From Sporosarcina sp. FSL K6-3457 (GTDB lineage Bacteria > Bacillota > Bacilli > Bacillales_A > Planococcaceae): 64,000 nucleotides of DNA. This document shows, piece after piece, positions 44,924-53,243 of the stretch. The stretch lies in the NCBI RefSeq assembly GCF_038007285.1, contig NZ_JBBOWX010000001.1, positions 2,373,501 to 2,437,500 on the forward strand. The letters run 5' to 3'. The notes beneath the pieces were generated by a model. It did not search any database. It saw nothing but the letters and a program-made list of their open reading frames with translations, and was not told the DNA's origin. Made by a program: the position numbers and the translations under genes. Every line of letters starts with the position of its first letter. Position 1 is the stretch's first letter.

Positions 44924-46177
44924 CTACTTCTTATGCCCACCAATCAGCTGCTCTCGCTCAATAGCTGTTCCAGCTTCTGTATAAGACACTGCACGGAGAA
45001 TGGCATTTGATCCGTATTTATTTCTGAGTGCATCGATGGTTGCACCGAGTTGCCGGGTTCTTTCTGCATCGTCATCAAACAGACTCAGCTGCATAGATTG
45101 CTCGGACTCCAAGTTAGTCAGACCAATGGATAGACGTCGAACTGGACTGCCATCATGGAACTTATCAAATAGTTCCGTACATAGCCGATAGATTTTCATC
45201 GTGTCATTGGTCGCCTCACGCATCGAGCGTGAACGGCTAAAACCGCCGCCTAGCGCTCGTTTCGAATAACCGATGGACAAATGAACCGTGCGTCCTGCTT
45301 TCCCTGCTTCTCTTGCCCGCCTCGCAACGTCTTCGCACATTTCAAGCATAACTGTGAGCACATCTTCTCGTTTGTTGTAATCACGATACAACACTTGCCC
45401 TTTTCCATAGCTATCTTGCCCTTCAACAAGCTGGGCGCCTAAGTCGGACAGATCAATTCCATGTGCATGATGATATAATTGATTCCCCATAAGACCGAAT
45501 TTCTTTTCCAGTCTGTCAAGAGACGCGTGAGCAAGATCACCTACGGAGAATAACCCCATGCCGTTTAATGTCTTTTCTAGTCGGCTGCCAATGCCCCACA
45601 TGCTACTCAGCGGCGCAATTGGCCATAGCTTTGTAGGGACATCCTCATACGTCCACCGCGCGACACCCATCTTTTTCGCTTCAATGTCGAGAGCTAGTTT
45701 AGCTAACAGCATATTCGGCCCAATGCCACATGCTGACCGCAATTGAAATTGATTTTCGAGATCATCTTGGATTCGTCTAACCGTCTCTTCCACAGGTCCC
45801 CATAAACGCTCCGTCCCACCTAAGTCAATAAAACTTTCGTCGATACTATAGACATGGATAGCTTCTTTTGGCACGTAATTGTTCAACAGTCGAGTGATTT
45901 CCATCGATATATCAATGTATAACGCCATCTGCGGCTCAATGAGATGAATCGAAGGATTATCTGGAATTTCGTATAACCGCGTGCAAGTCTGCACACCGAA
46001 TTTTCCCTTCAACATAGGAGATGCCGCCAGAACAATGCCACCTTTCCGTTGTTTATTGCCAATGACTGCAATGGGCGTTTTCGTGACATCAAGCCCTTCC
46101 ACCACCGCAGCACAACTGGCGTAAAAGCTCCGCATGTCGAGACAGACGATTTTTCGGTCTGGTAAGTGCTCATACAT
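44924..46177 (-). CDS. uvrX: SOS-inducible Y-family DNA polymerase (UvrX/YqjW type)
   Basis: 417 residues; error-prone lesion-bypass polymerase of the UmuC/DinB superfamily. Catalytic acids lie in IVCLDMRSFYASC (N-terminus) and HVYSIDESFIDLG; WGIGSRLEKTLNGMGLFSVGDLA is the helix-hairpin-helix, and the LSIGYSKRALGGGFSRSRSM region is the little finger. The UvrX subgroup is recognised by the FYASC start and phage/plasmid-associated relatives. The start ATG at 46177 was chosen because the frame upstream to 46327 covers the promoter and the LexA box. Confidence 0.92.
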   Translation of the reverse strand: MYEHLPDRKIVCLDMRSFYASCAAVVEGLDVTKTPIAVIGNKQRKGGIVLAASPMLKGKFGVQTCTRLYEIPDNPSIHLIEPQMALYIDISMEITRLLNNYVPKEAIHVYSIDESFIDLGGTERLWGPVEETVRRIQDDLENQFQLRSACGIGPNMLLAKLALDIEAKKMGVARWTYEDVPTKLWPIAPLSSMWGIGSRLEKTLNGMGLFSVGDLAHASLDRLEKKFGLMGNQLYHHAHGIDLSDLGAQLVEGQDSYGKGQVLYRDYNKREDVLTVMLEMCEDVARRAREAGKAGRTVHLSIGYSKRALGGGFSRSRSMREATNDTMKIYRLCTELFDKFHDGSPVRRLSIGLTNLESEQSMQLSLFDDDAERTRQLGATIDALRNKYGSNAILRAVSYTEAGTAIEREQLIGGHKK

Positions 46178-46223
46178 ACTAGTACCTTCTTTCGAACATT
46201 CATTCCTATTAACAGTATATGCA

Positions 46224-46235
46224 GAACGTACGTTC
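46224..46235. promoter_or_regulatory. LexA (DinR) SOS box of uvrX
   Basis: GAACGTACGTTC is a perfect palindrome fitting the Bacillus SOS box CGAACRNRYGTTYC (flanked by T instead of C/G on the outside). It overlaps a TTGAAC -35-like hexamer on the minus strand about 50 bases before the uvrX start. Confidence 0.82.
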
Positions 46236-46257
46236 AAATTCAATCGGAATGATTTTC

Positions 46258-46298
46258 CATAAAAACACCCCAATCTGTCAACCGATTGAGGATGTTTT
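46258..46298 (-). terminator. Terminator of the rraA-like gene
   Basis: Minus-strand AAAAACATCCTCAATCGG pairs with CAGATTGGGGTGTTTTT. Confidence 0.75.
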
Positions 46299-46343
46299 TG
46301 TATGATTTTAGTTTCTTTTACTAACAATGTTTACTCCATTTCT

Positions 46344-46826
46344 TCACAAAAGAGGTCGTTTAGAAATAATTACCCCGTCCTCATCCACATAAACATACTC
46401 TCCTGGATTCCAGTCGACTCCACCGAAGCGAAATTTGCTATTACGCTCGCCGGTACCCTCTTTGTTACTTTTCAGCGGATTTGTTCCCAAAGCAAGAATG
46501 CCAACATTCATTTCAGCAAGATCAACAGAATCTCGAACATACCCGTTAATAATAATGCCTGACAACTTTCTTGATTGCGCTATACCTGCTAAACGATCGC
46601 CTAGTAGTGCACATCGATTAGAACCACCACCATCGACGACAATAACAGAGCCTTCCTGCACACTTTCAAGTGCTTCAACGAGGAGCACATTATCCTCAAA
46701 CACACTTACAGTTTCAATTTTTCCAGAAAAACGTGTCTTTTTTCCAAAAGAACGAAATGTGCTATCGCTAATTTGTAGTTCATCTGAATGCTCGTCACAT
46801 AAATCAGTCGTTTTAAAGTCTAACAT
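46344..46826 (-). CDS. RraA-family protein (ribonuclease regulator / HMG aldolase fold)
   Basis: 160 residues. The conserved core ([42 protein letters not shown] with the GxxRD-type Arg-Asp, [11 protein letters not shown]) defines the RraA / 4-hydroxy-4-methyl-2-oxoglutarate aldolase family. In enterobacteria RraA inhibits RNase E; many homologues are Mg-dependent aldolase/decarboxylases, so the real activity is open. AGGAGG precedes the ATG. Monocistronic. Confidence 0.88.
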   Translation of the reverse strand: MLDFKTTDLCDEHSDELQISDSTFRSFGKKTRFSGKIETVSVFEDNVLLVEALESVQEGSVIVVDGGGSNRCALLGDRLAGIAQSRKLSGIIINGYVRDSVDLAEMNVGILALGTNPLKSNKEGTGERNSKFRFGGVDWNPGEYVYVDEDGVIISKRPLL

Positions 46827-46919
46827 AATGGATTCCTCCTAAAAAGATATTAAAATATTTGATCGTGTACTTCCCCACTAATAAACATAATTAAGCCGAT
46901 TAATGAAAATAATCCACCT

Positions 46920-47960
46920 CTATTTCACAAGCTTATAATTATTTTGAATTTCTTCCTCAATTTCTCTCATAATATCGAATGCACCATTAGATTTATTTGA
47001 ACATATTACTATTTTTATTGAAGTTTTGGGGTAAAAAGCAGAATGGAAACTGACTCCTGGGTCATAACCCATTATATGAAATTTGAAAATCTCATCTTCC
47101 TTTTTCTCAATCCATACACCATAACCATAAAAGCCATTTTTGTTATTCGTTCGAACATATGGAGTTAATAACTTATTTGTGTGTTCTTCATTAAGTAATT
47201 GGTTATCCAAAAGAGAATCCCATAAATTACCCATATCATTCACTGTTACAAAGGCTCCACCATCTGAACCACCCTTTACAGGCAATGAGTAAATATTTGT
47301 TTTCCACTTACCATTTGGAAGGTCAATATAACCGAATGCTGTGTATCTGGGTAGGGAATCAAATTCAAAATAGCCTGCATCACTCATATCCGCTTTTTTA
47401 AAGATATGCTCCTCTACATATTCAGAAAATTTAAGTTGGCTTGCTTTCTCTACAATCAAACCAAGTAAAATGTACCCTGCATTGTTATAATGAAATCTTT
47501 CTCCTACTTTGAATTTCATTGGCTCGTTCTGGAATAGAGGTAAGAAGTCTTCTAAGTTCCTTATAAGATACATCGGATTCTTCACCCACAATTCCTCAAA
47601 ATCGTCCATCATTTCTTCATCAAAATAATCAGGGATTCCTGACGTATGCGTTAAAAGATGGTGAATGGTTATATCTTTATCAAAATTCAGGAAATGCACA
47701 TCAAGACAATCTTCTAATTTCGATTCAAAAGAAAGTTTTCCAGCTTCCACAAGCTGACAGATCGCTATGGATGTGAAAAGTTTACAACCTGATGCAATGC
47801 CAAATCTTGTATCTATGCTATTTTCAATTTGCTCAGAACGGTTAGCATAACCGTAGCTTAATTCTACTGAATTATCATTATTTTCCTTAACAAGAATGCC
47901 CCCAGAGAATTCAACTTTTTCTTGGGTTTTGGTAATACGATTTATCATATTGGTTATCAT
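46920..47960 (-). CDS. Serine hydrolase, beta-lactamase / penicillin-binding-protein-like (class C fold)
   Basis: 346 residues, no signal peptide. SxxK is in IASGCKLFTS (nucleophile Ser and general base Lys), YxN is HYNNAGYILLG, and HLLTHTSGIPDYF is the family block after the first motif. Members include esterases and D-amino-acid peptidases; in these accessory positions they are commonly annotated only as serine hydrolases. ATG at 47960 follows GGAGGGG; the frame begins at 47984 without a site. First gene of the AT-rich island. Confidence 0.85.
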   Translation of the reverse strand: MITNMINRITKTQEKVEFSGGILVKENNDNSVELSYGYANRSEQIENSIDTRFGIASGCKLFTSIAICQLVEAGKLSFESKLEDCLDVHFLNFDKDITIHHLLTHTSGIPDYFDEEMMDDFEELWVKNPMYLIRNLEDFLPLFQNEPMKFKVGERFHYNNAGYILLGLIVEKASQLKFSEYVEEHIFKKADMSDAGYFEFDSLPRYTAFGYIDLPNGKWKTNIYSLPVKGGSDGGAFVTVNDMGNLWDSLLDNQLLNEEHTNKLLTPYVRTNNKNGFYGYGVWIEKKEDEIFKFHIMGYDPGVSFHSAFYPKTSIKIVICSNKSNGAFDIMREIEEEIQNNYKLVK

Positions 47961-48003
47961 TACATCCCCTCCATTGTTTTCCATATAAATCTGTATCCTT
48001 ATT

Positions 48004-48107
48004 CTACAAAACTACTGCGTTAGCTCAATAAGGAATTAATGCGCATAATGATTCTGATGTAACATCAAAAAGACCACCAATAGACAATCTCCCGTTGTTC
48101 AACTGTC
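48004..48107. repeat. Cassette-type repeat R1
   Basis: CTACTGCGTTAGCTCAATAAG (shared half, 48011-48031, minus one base) and, 60 bases on, CTCCCGTTGTTCAAC, the second half. Lies just 3' of the methyltransferase fragment on the minus strand. Confidence 0.5.
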
Positions 48108-48123
48108 CAGCAAGAATAATATT

Positions 48124-48430
48124 TTAAAGCTTAATCGCATCAACAATTAAAGAGGCAAAAACAATTTCGTCACCTTGGTTTCTTGAATCATATTTTTTCG
48201 AACGAAATATTACACCTTTCTCTCCGTGCCAATCCTGTAGATGGAATGCACCATTTCCATCAAAGTATTCAAGTAGTCTTACTTCAAACCCCGCAGCTTC
48301 AAACATTTTAGAGATCGTTTTATAGTTATGGACTATTTTATGACTGGCACAAATATGATCTTTTGGTCCAGGACTGCACAACGTATATACCCAGAAGGCT
48401 TCAAAAAACCATACCCCTCCGTTAGCTTAA
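48124..48430 (-). pseudogene. C-terminal fragment of a SAM-dependent methyltransferase-like protein
   Basis: About 90-100 codons remain. The segment NYKTISKMFEAAGFEVRLLEYF, then GVIFRSKKYDSRN and FASLIVDAIK matches the C-terminal end of a predicted SAM-dependent methyltransferase family common in Bacilli; the SAM-binding half is missing. Upstream the frame (FWVYTLCSPGPKDH) runs into repeat R2, where the homology ends. A TTG at 48381 could start an 85-residue product, but no ribosome site is seen. Family assignment from memory. Confidence 0.55.
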
Positions 48431-48438
48431 TAACTTTT
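48412..48438. repeat. Cassette-type repeat R2
   Basis: CCCTCCGTTAGCTTAATAAC, one half-element; lies 3' of the small membrane protein gene (minus strand) and at the broken 5' end of the methyltransferase fragment. Confidence 0.5.
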
Positions 48439-48449
48439 AAAAACATTAA

Positions 48450-48770
48450 CTAAAGTAACAATGCAAAAGGTAGGAACAACCAATAATCATCAATATTTGT
48501 AATGCTTAAATACCAGAGTATTATTCCGATGATTGCAAAAGGTGCATTTTGCCAACTTTTCTTCACCCAACGGAAAGAATGTGCTAAAGCTAATATCCAT
48601 AAAACAAAAGGTATAACAAGCAGGTAGAGACCAATAGACCAACTTCCTAAAAAACTAACAATATACATAATTAATCCCACCAACCAATAATTTCTCGCAA
48701 CATTTTTAACTATTGCTACAATCATCAAGATTAATCCTATTAGAAATAAACCATAAAAATAAATGACCAC
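48450..48770 (-). CDS. Small four-helix membrane protein, unknown
   Basis: 106 residues, almost entirely hydrophobic with about four membrane segments (FYGLFLIGLILMIVAIV; YWLVGLIMYIVSFLGSW; IGLYLLVIPFVLWILALAHS; FAIIGIILWYLSI). Not recognised. GTG start at 48770 with GTGGGGTGA upstream. A one-gene unit of the cassette-like island. Confidence 0.65.
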   Translation of the reverse strand: MVIYFYGLFLIGLILMIVAIVKNVARNYWLVGLIMYIVSFLGSWSIGLYLLVIPFVLWILALAHSFRWVKKSWQNAPFAIIGIILWYLSITNIDDYWLFLPFALLL

Positions 48771-48823
48771 ATAGATGCTTCACCCCACTTTCGATTTTAA
48801 CAAAGGCATTATTCTTTCAATAA

Positions 48824-48908
48824 CTAATTCACTAACCTGCTTCTTTAGTTCAATAAGAAAAAAGCTTTGCCCCTTCTTGAAGTAAGCACTCCGTTGGTTG
48901 AATAAGCT
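48824..48908. repeat. Cassette-type repeat R3 (two halves)
   Basis: First half TTCACTAACCTGCTTCTTTAG then TTCAATAAGAAAAAAGC (hairpin CTAAC...TTTAG); second half CTTGAAGTAAGCACTCCGTT then GGTTGAATAAGC. About 85 bases in total, 3' of the GNAT gene, overlapping its stop codon region. Confidence 0.6.
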
Positions 48909-49422
48909 AAGATTTCCACTCCTCATCTAAAAGTGCGTAGTAATACTCGTCCCACCATTCGTTTCCTTGCGGTATACACTTCTTGAAAAAACCTTCTCTT
49001 CTCATACCAATTTTCTCCATAACTCGATATGAGGGAATATTCTCAGGCTGACAAGTCGCTATAATCCTATGTAATTTCATTGTCTCAAAACCATATTTCA
49101 ATATAGAATGTGCTGCTTCAGATGCATACCCTTTATTATAATATTTTGGATTGAACACCCAACCTATCTCATACGTATGTTCACCAAAATACTTATGGAA
49201 CTCAATGTGACCAATCAATGTTTGGTCTTTCTTTAATAACACAGGGAAATTCCTAGCATTTTCACTACTGTTTTTAATTACAAATTCCTTTGAGTCTTCA
49301 TCAGAAAAAACACCTTCTGGCACATATTTCATAACATCAATATCAGATGTATACTCATGTACACATCGCCAATCATCATATGTAAATTTACGTATTATTA
49401 ATCTTTCCGTTGCTATGTTCAT
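48907..49422 (-). CDS. GNAT N-acetyltransferase (RimJ/RimL-like)
   Basis: 171 residues. Start TERLIIRKFTYDDW, the acetyl-CoA loop region NKGYASEAAHSILKYGFE and the final HRIIATCQPENIPSYRVMEKIGMRREG are typical of RimJ/RimL and antibiotic or ribosomal-protein acetyltransferases. Substrate unknown. GGGGGGAAAG precedes the ATG. Single-gene cassette. Confidence 0.9.
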   Translation of the reverse strand: MNIATERLIIRKFTYDDWRCVHEYTSDIDVMKYVPEGVFSDEDSKEFVIKNSSENARNFPVLLKKDQTLIGHIEFHKYFGEHTYEIGWVFNPKYYNKGYASEAAHSILKYGFETMKLHRIIATCQPENIPSYRVMEKIGMRREGFFKKCIPQGNEWWDEYYYALLDEEWKS

Positions 49423-49469
49423 TTGCTTTCCCCCCGTAATTTCCCTTTTTCTATCTTTGTCTACTGAAT

Positions 49470-49550
49470 GTACTATTCAACTAAACTGCTGCGTTAGTTC
49501 ATTAAGAAATGGGACACTTATTACATAATAGCGCCCAATAATTGAATAAC
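49470..49550. repeat. Cassette-type repeat R4
   Basis: TTCAACTAAACTGCTGCGTT then AGTTCATTAAGAAATGGG forms the hairpin half; TAGCGCCCAATAATTGAATAAC resembles the second half. Lies 3' of the IS-interrupted unknown gene. Confidence 0.6.
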
Positions 49551-49562
49551 TTACATACTAAA

Positions 49563-50470
49563 TTAGTAGATAATTTTTTTAATTAATTTTTCTACAATAT
49601 CCATTTCCTTATAGACGGTGGTTAGCAAGTTTTCTAAAGATATAGATATTAGTGTTTCTACCATAACTTCAAAATAATTTTTACTCAATGAATGCTCAAA
49701 CTCCGTATAAAGTTTATAATGAAACAGATTATTTCTAAAAGCACTGCTATTAAATATTCTCTTATGAGTCTCTATTACTGCGGTAATCGTATCTTTTAAT
49801 TCTTCTAACTCTTCAAAATAGCCAGAGCTATAAGCGAAATTTATTGCTTGCACTGAGTAATAGTAAATCAATAATTGAATTCTGTATTTCAGGGGATGTT
49901 CGTCTATTATTAAATCTAAAATATTGATGGCGAAATTTAATTGACATTGCATATTCAGTAAATATAATGAAATTCCTTTATCTATAACATTGTTAAAAAT
50001 ATTTCTATGTTTTTCTTCGCTATAGATATAATCTTTGGAAACTAAGTCTTCACCATCTAAATTAGCAATGTAATCCTCTTGCTTCAGAAGTGGTAGAGTG
50101 TGTCCTTCTAATCCAGAACAAAACGAGTTTATGTACGTAGTAACCTGGGTACTAAAATTGAATATTTCTTCATTAACTTCCTCAACAGTGGAGTTAAATG
50201 GTTTAATATATAAATTTATTTGACTGCTGTTAGCATACGGTTTGTTTTTATAATAGAAAACACCTAAATCGTCTTGTCCGCATGCTTTTATAAATGCTAA
50301 TTGTTCCTCAGTATAATCTTTTATTAACTCATCATGAAATTTTTTTGTTTCCCTATCTAGCATACTTATTGAAATTCTTAGACTTTTTTTATCAGTAAGT
50401 AATTTCGAACTTGCTCTTACTTTTTTGATAAGCGTCGTAAAACTCTTACCATTTATATCTTCAAATAGAC
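49563..50470 (-). pseudogene. Unknown gene, 3' part (interrupted by the ISL3 element)
   Basis: From the IS border the frame is open: LFEDINGKSFTTLIKKVRAS continues into the 266-residue stretch beginning MLDRETKKFHDELIKDY. Joined with the 5' part across one copy of the 8-bp target duplication it gives about 369 codons in a single frame. The protein is largely helical, with hydrophobic patches such as QLLIYYYSVQAINFAYSSGY, and has no recognised domain. The ATG at 50348 has no clear ribosome site, so the remaining part is probably not made at its normal level. Function unknown. Confidence 0.75.
50463..50470. repeat. 8-bp target site duplication, left copy
   Basis: AAATAGAC directly outside the left IS end; repeated at 52346-52353. 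Confidence 0.85.
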
Positions 50471-50502
50471 GTAAGCGTCAAATAGGTTCTTTCCATTGTT
50501 GG

Positions 50503-50530
50503 TTGAATTAGCGATATATTCTGTTATAAT
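50503..50530 (+). promoter_or_regulatory. Promoter of the IS transposase
   Basis: TTGAAT, 16 bases, TATAAT, then AGGAGGGG about 8 bases before the ATG at 50562. Confidence 0.6.
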
Positions 50531-50561
50531 AGAGTGAAAAGAATCTAGGAGGGGTTACTTT

Positions 50562-51005
50562 ATGGATGAACTCATCACATTACTTGACGAAAACTTGATT
50601 TGTACAGGTACGGATATATCTTCAGATTTCATTTATTTCTTTGTGACATCTACTCGAAAAGAATGTGTGTGCCCTTCCTGTCAAAGTGTATCGTCTCGAG
50701 TCCACTCTCACTATAACCGAAACTTCCAAGACTTACCGATTCAAGATAAAAAGGTAGTGATTACACTATCTAATCGAAAAATGTTTTGTGATAATCCGTC
50801 ATGTCATCGGACGACATTTGCCGAAACTTTTTCTTTTATAGACAATAAAGCGAAGAAAACCAAGCGATTGAAAGAAACCATTCTGGAAGTTTCACTCACA
50901 CAAAGTTCTGTCTCCGCTGCAGTTTATCTATCGAAACACGTAGTCGACGTTAAAAAGAGCACAATCTGTAATTATCAAAAAAAAAAGCATGCTCGTAATC
51001 AATAA
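50562..51005 (+). CDS. ISL3 transposase, N-terminal frame (zinc-ribbon and HTH)
   Basis: 147 residues in this frame. CVCPSCQSVSSRVHSHYNR and MFCDNPSCHRTTF form the N-terminal zinc-binding region of ISL3 transposases, followed by a helix-turn-helix (LTQSSVSAAVYLSKHV). The frame runs through ten A residues (50977-50986) and then ends after HARNQ. The catalytic domain lies in the next frame. Confidence 0.85.
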   Translation: MDELITLLDENLICTGTDISSDFIYFFVTSTRKECVCPSCQSVSSRVHSHYNRNFQDLPIQDKKVVITLSNRKMFCDNPSCHRTTFAETFSFIDNKAKKTKRLKETILEVSLTQSSVSAAVYLSKHVVDVKKSTICNYQKKKHARNQ

Positions 51006-52317
51006 AGAGGATATCGAAGCTATTTGTATCGATGATTTCGCAATGAAAAAGAGAAAGAGTTACGGTACTATCATGGTGAACTTAGCCGATAGTAGAGTCA
51101 TTGATCTCATAGAATCAAGAGAAAAAGAAGATGTAGTTATCTGGCTTTCTCTTTTTCCCAATATAAAATACGTCTCAAGAGATGGCTCTCTTACTTATGC
51201 CGCCGCGATTCGAGAAGCACATCCTGAAGCGCATCATATCAGTGATCGATTTCACTTAGTGAAAAATTTGACGGACGCAAGTACGCTCTGTATGTATAGA
51301 ATTTTAGCTGGACGAATTGTCATTCCATTAACCAAGGAACAGAACGCAATGAACGAACTGCTAACTAGTAAACCTTCACGACGTACTAAAATCCTCTGGG
51401 TCAAGTCCTTGGCGTCTCAAGGTCGCACTATACAAGATATCCGAACGCAAACAAAATGTAGCCTTCAAACGATTCAAAAATACATTAGAATGCGAGAAGA
51501 AGAAATCCCTAAAGATTTAGAGGACCAACGCGGTCGTGAACATACTGAAGCAATCCAGAAGATTATGGATAAAGTCAAAGAAGTGAAAGCTTTACAGGTA
51601 AAAGGATATAGTATTAGAAAAATAGCTGATGAGACAGGCTATACAAAGCGCACAATAAAAAATTACTTATCGCCTGATTTCAATCCTATTCATGGTCAAT
51701 ATGGTGTACAGCGTCCCGGAAAACTGTCCCCTTTTAGAAATGAAGTGATTGCTTTGCGCTCAAAAGGAACAACTTATAAAGAGATTCATGCTTCTATTTT
51801 ACAGAAAGGATATACAGGCTCAGAAGCTGCGATTAGACAATTCATAGCGAAAGAAAAAAGGTTACAAGGTGACCTGGAAAACGATGTCATCGCTGGTTCC
51901 ACGGAGATTGTGGAAAGAAAATGGCTTATAAAGTTACTCTACAAGCCACTAGATAAAGTGAAAGCCATTTCCCTCGAACAAGTAGAAAATGTTGTTGAGA
52001 AATATCCACTAGTCGGTACATTAATTCGCTTGGTTTGGCGTTTCAAAGAGATTCTTCAATCGGGAGAGAAAGAGTTGTTACATACATGGATTTCAGAAGC
52101 AGCAGCCCTCGAATTAAATGAATTGACTAGCTTTCTCAATGGTATTAAAAAAGATATAGATGCGGTTGAAAATGCATGTACGCTTCCATATAACAACGGA
52201 TTAGCTGAAGGAAGCATAAATAAGTTAAAAACCATCAAACGCATCATGTATGGCAGAAACAGTTTTGAACTTCTACGGAATAAACTATTGTTGCTTGAAT
52301 CCCGTAAATTCAACTAA
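50989..52317 (+). CDS. ISL3 transposase, catalytic (DDE) part in the shifted frame
   Basis: 442 residues. The DDE residues are in AICIDDFAMKKRKSYGTIMV, HHISDRFHLVKNL and NNGLAEGSINKLKTIKR; an inserted helix-turn-helix region (KGYSIRKIADETGYTKRTIKNYL) is typical of the longer ISL3 members. It joins the first frame if one A is lost from the A10 run, either through slippage or as a mutation; the ATG at 50989 has no ribosome site. Confidence 0.85.
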   Translation: MLVINKEDIEAICIDDFAMKKRKSYGTIMVNLADSRVIDLIESREKEDVVIWLSLFPNIKYVSRDGSLTYAAAIREAHPEAHHISDRFHLVKNLTDASTLCMYRILAGRIVIPLTKEQNAMNELLTSKPSRRTKILWVKSLASQGRTIQDIRTQTKCSLQTIQKYIRMREEEIPKDLEDQRGREHTEAIQKIMDKVKEVKALQVKGYSIRKIADETGYTKRTIKNYLSPDFNPIHGQYGVQRPGKLSPFRNEVIALRSKGTTYKEIHASILQKGYTGSEAAIRQFIAKEKRLQGDLENDVIAGSTEIVERKWLIKLLYKPLDKVKAISLEQVENVVEKYPLVGTLIRLVWRFKEILQSGEKELLHTWISEAAALELNELTSFLNGIKKDIDAVENACTLPYNNGLAEGSINKLKTIKRIMYGRNSFELLRNKLLLLESRKFN

Positions 52318-52345
52318 CATTGGAAAGAACCTATTTGACGCTTAC

Positions 52346-52555
52346 AAATAGACTAGAAAGTACAACAGAATCTTCTGTTTGAAAAAGATTATCAATCCCA
52401 TCACATATCATTGACAGATACGGTAATAATGAATTTGAAATATTGGATAGAACATCTTCTGGTAAGTTTATTAGCCGGTAAAGCATTTTTTTACATTCGT
52501 ATACTTCACTAATTAACTGGCTTCTGGAGACTTGCACTAAATCCATAAATACCAC
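52346..52555 (-). pseudogene. Unknown gene, 5' part (interrupted by the ISL3 element)
   Basis: 70 codons up to the IS border (MVFMDLVQVSRSQLISEVYE ... SVVLSSLF); the frame then reads 4 codons into the IS and stops at 52331. GGTGGTAT lies before the ATG (the second Met, three codons on, is equally possible). A helical protein, no domain recognised. It is completed by 49563-50470. Confidence 0.75.
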
Positions 52556-52642
52556 CTCGGTTAATGTCTGCTTGTATTTTCCCCTTACGTTATCACTGGC
52601 TCAAAACTATGCACACATGGCTCAATTCAGTCGTAATATTTG

Positions 52643-52738
52643 TTATTGAACTAACCTGCTGCGTTAGTTCAACAAGTAAGAAGAGCTGCCTAAGCAGCCA
52701 CATGATTTTTAACTAAGCACCCGTTACTTTAAGGGCAT
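52643..52738. repeat. Cassette-type repeat R5 (two halves)
   Basis: TTGAACTAACCTGCTGCGTT then AGTTCAACAAG (perfect GAACTAAC/GTTAGTTC hairpin), then GAGCTGCCTAAGCAGC, then TTAACTAAGCACCCGTTACT then TTAAGGGC. Lies 3' of the NUDIX gene, overlapping its last codons. Confidence 0.65.
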
Positions 52739-53164
52739 AACTTCACAATCCTGAATAAAAGCGAGTGTTTTTTCATATAGCTTTGGTTGAATGTCTGAAT
52801 AAGTAAGATTATCTGATAGACTATCAATCAGTTTTAGTTCATCAATTTCCGAAACTGGTAACTGACCAATCTCCTTTATCCTCCCCAAATATAATCTTCC
52901 AAAAGTTTTAGTAACAGAATCATCCATTGAATAATCGCAAATTGGAATTAAATCAACATCTGTACAACCAGTTTCTTCAAATAACTCTCTTTTTGCTGTT
53001 TCCTCGATTGTTTCTCCCTGTTCCCTATGACCACCCGCAATTTCCCACGTATTTCTTTCTTTATGTCTCACATAAACCCATTTCCCTTTATAAATGGCAC
53101 TTATTACTGCAAATTCTAACTTATTTTCATTTACAGAATTTAAATAATAAAATGCGAGTTTCAT
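52724..53164 (-). CDS. NUDIX hydrolase
   Basis: 146 residues. The Nudix box is complete: GGHREQGETIEETAKRELFE then ETGC, i.e. Gx5Ex7REUxEExGU, which binds Mg for cleavage of a nucleoside-diphosphate-linked substrate. Substrate unknown. GAGGTG before the ATG. One-gene cassette. Confidence 0.92.
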   Translation of the reverse strand: MKLAFYYLNSVNENKLEFAVISAIYKGKWVYVRHKERNTWEIAGGHREQGETIEETAKRELFEETGCTDVDLIPICDYSMDDSVTKTFGRLYLGRIKEIGQLPVSEIDELKLIDSLSDNLTYSDIQPKLYEKTLAFIQDCEVMPLK

Positions 53165-53200
53165 ATTTACACCTCATTTTTTTGGAACTTCCCGTAATTA

Positions 53201-53232
53201 TTGTACTAAAGCATCCGTTAGTTTAAGTGCAA
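53201..53232. repeat. Cassette-type repeat R6
   Basis: TTGTACTAAAGCATCCGTTA then GTTTAAGTGC; half-element 3' of the second GNAT gene. Confidence 0.5.
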
Positions 53233-53243
53233 TCATTCACATA

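Larger units (their letters stand above)
50471..52345 (+). mobile_element. ISL3-family insertion sequence, 1875 bp
   Basis: Ends are inverted repeats beginning GTAAGCGTCAAATAGG and continuing TTCTTTCCA; right end is the reverse complement (ending CCTATTTGACGCTTAC). The 8-bp duplication AAATAGAC on both sides is the size made by ISL3-family elements. Inside is one transposase gene in two frames, read from a promoter TTGAAT-16-TATAAT at 50503-50530. The near-perfect ends and duplication suggest a fairly recent insertion. Confidence 0.9.
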
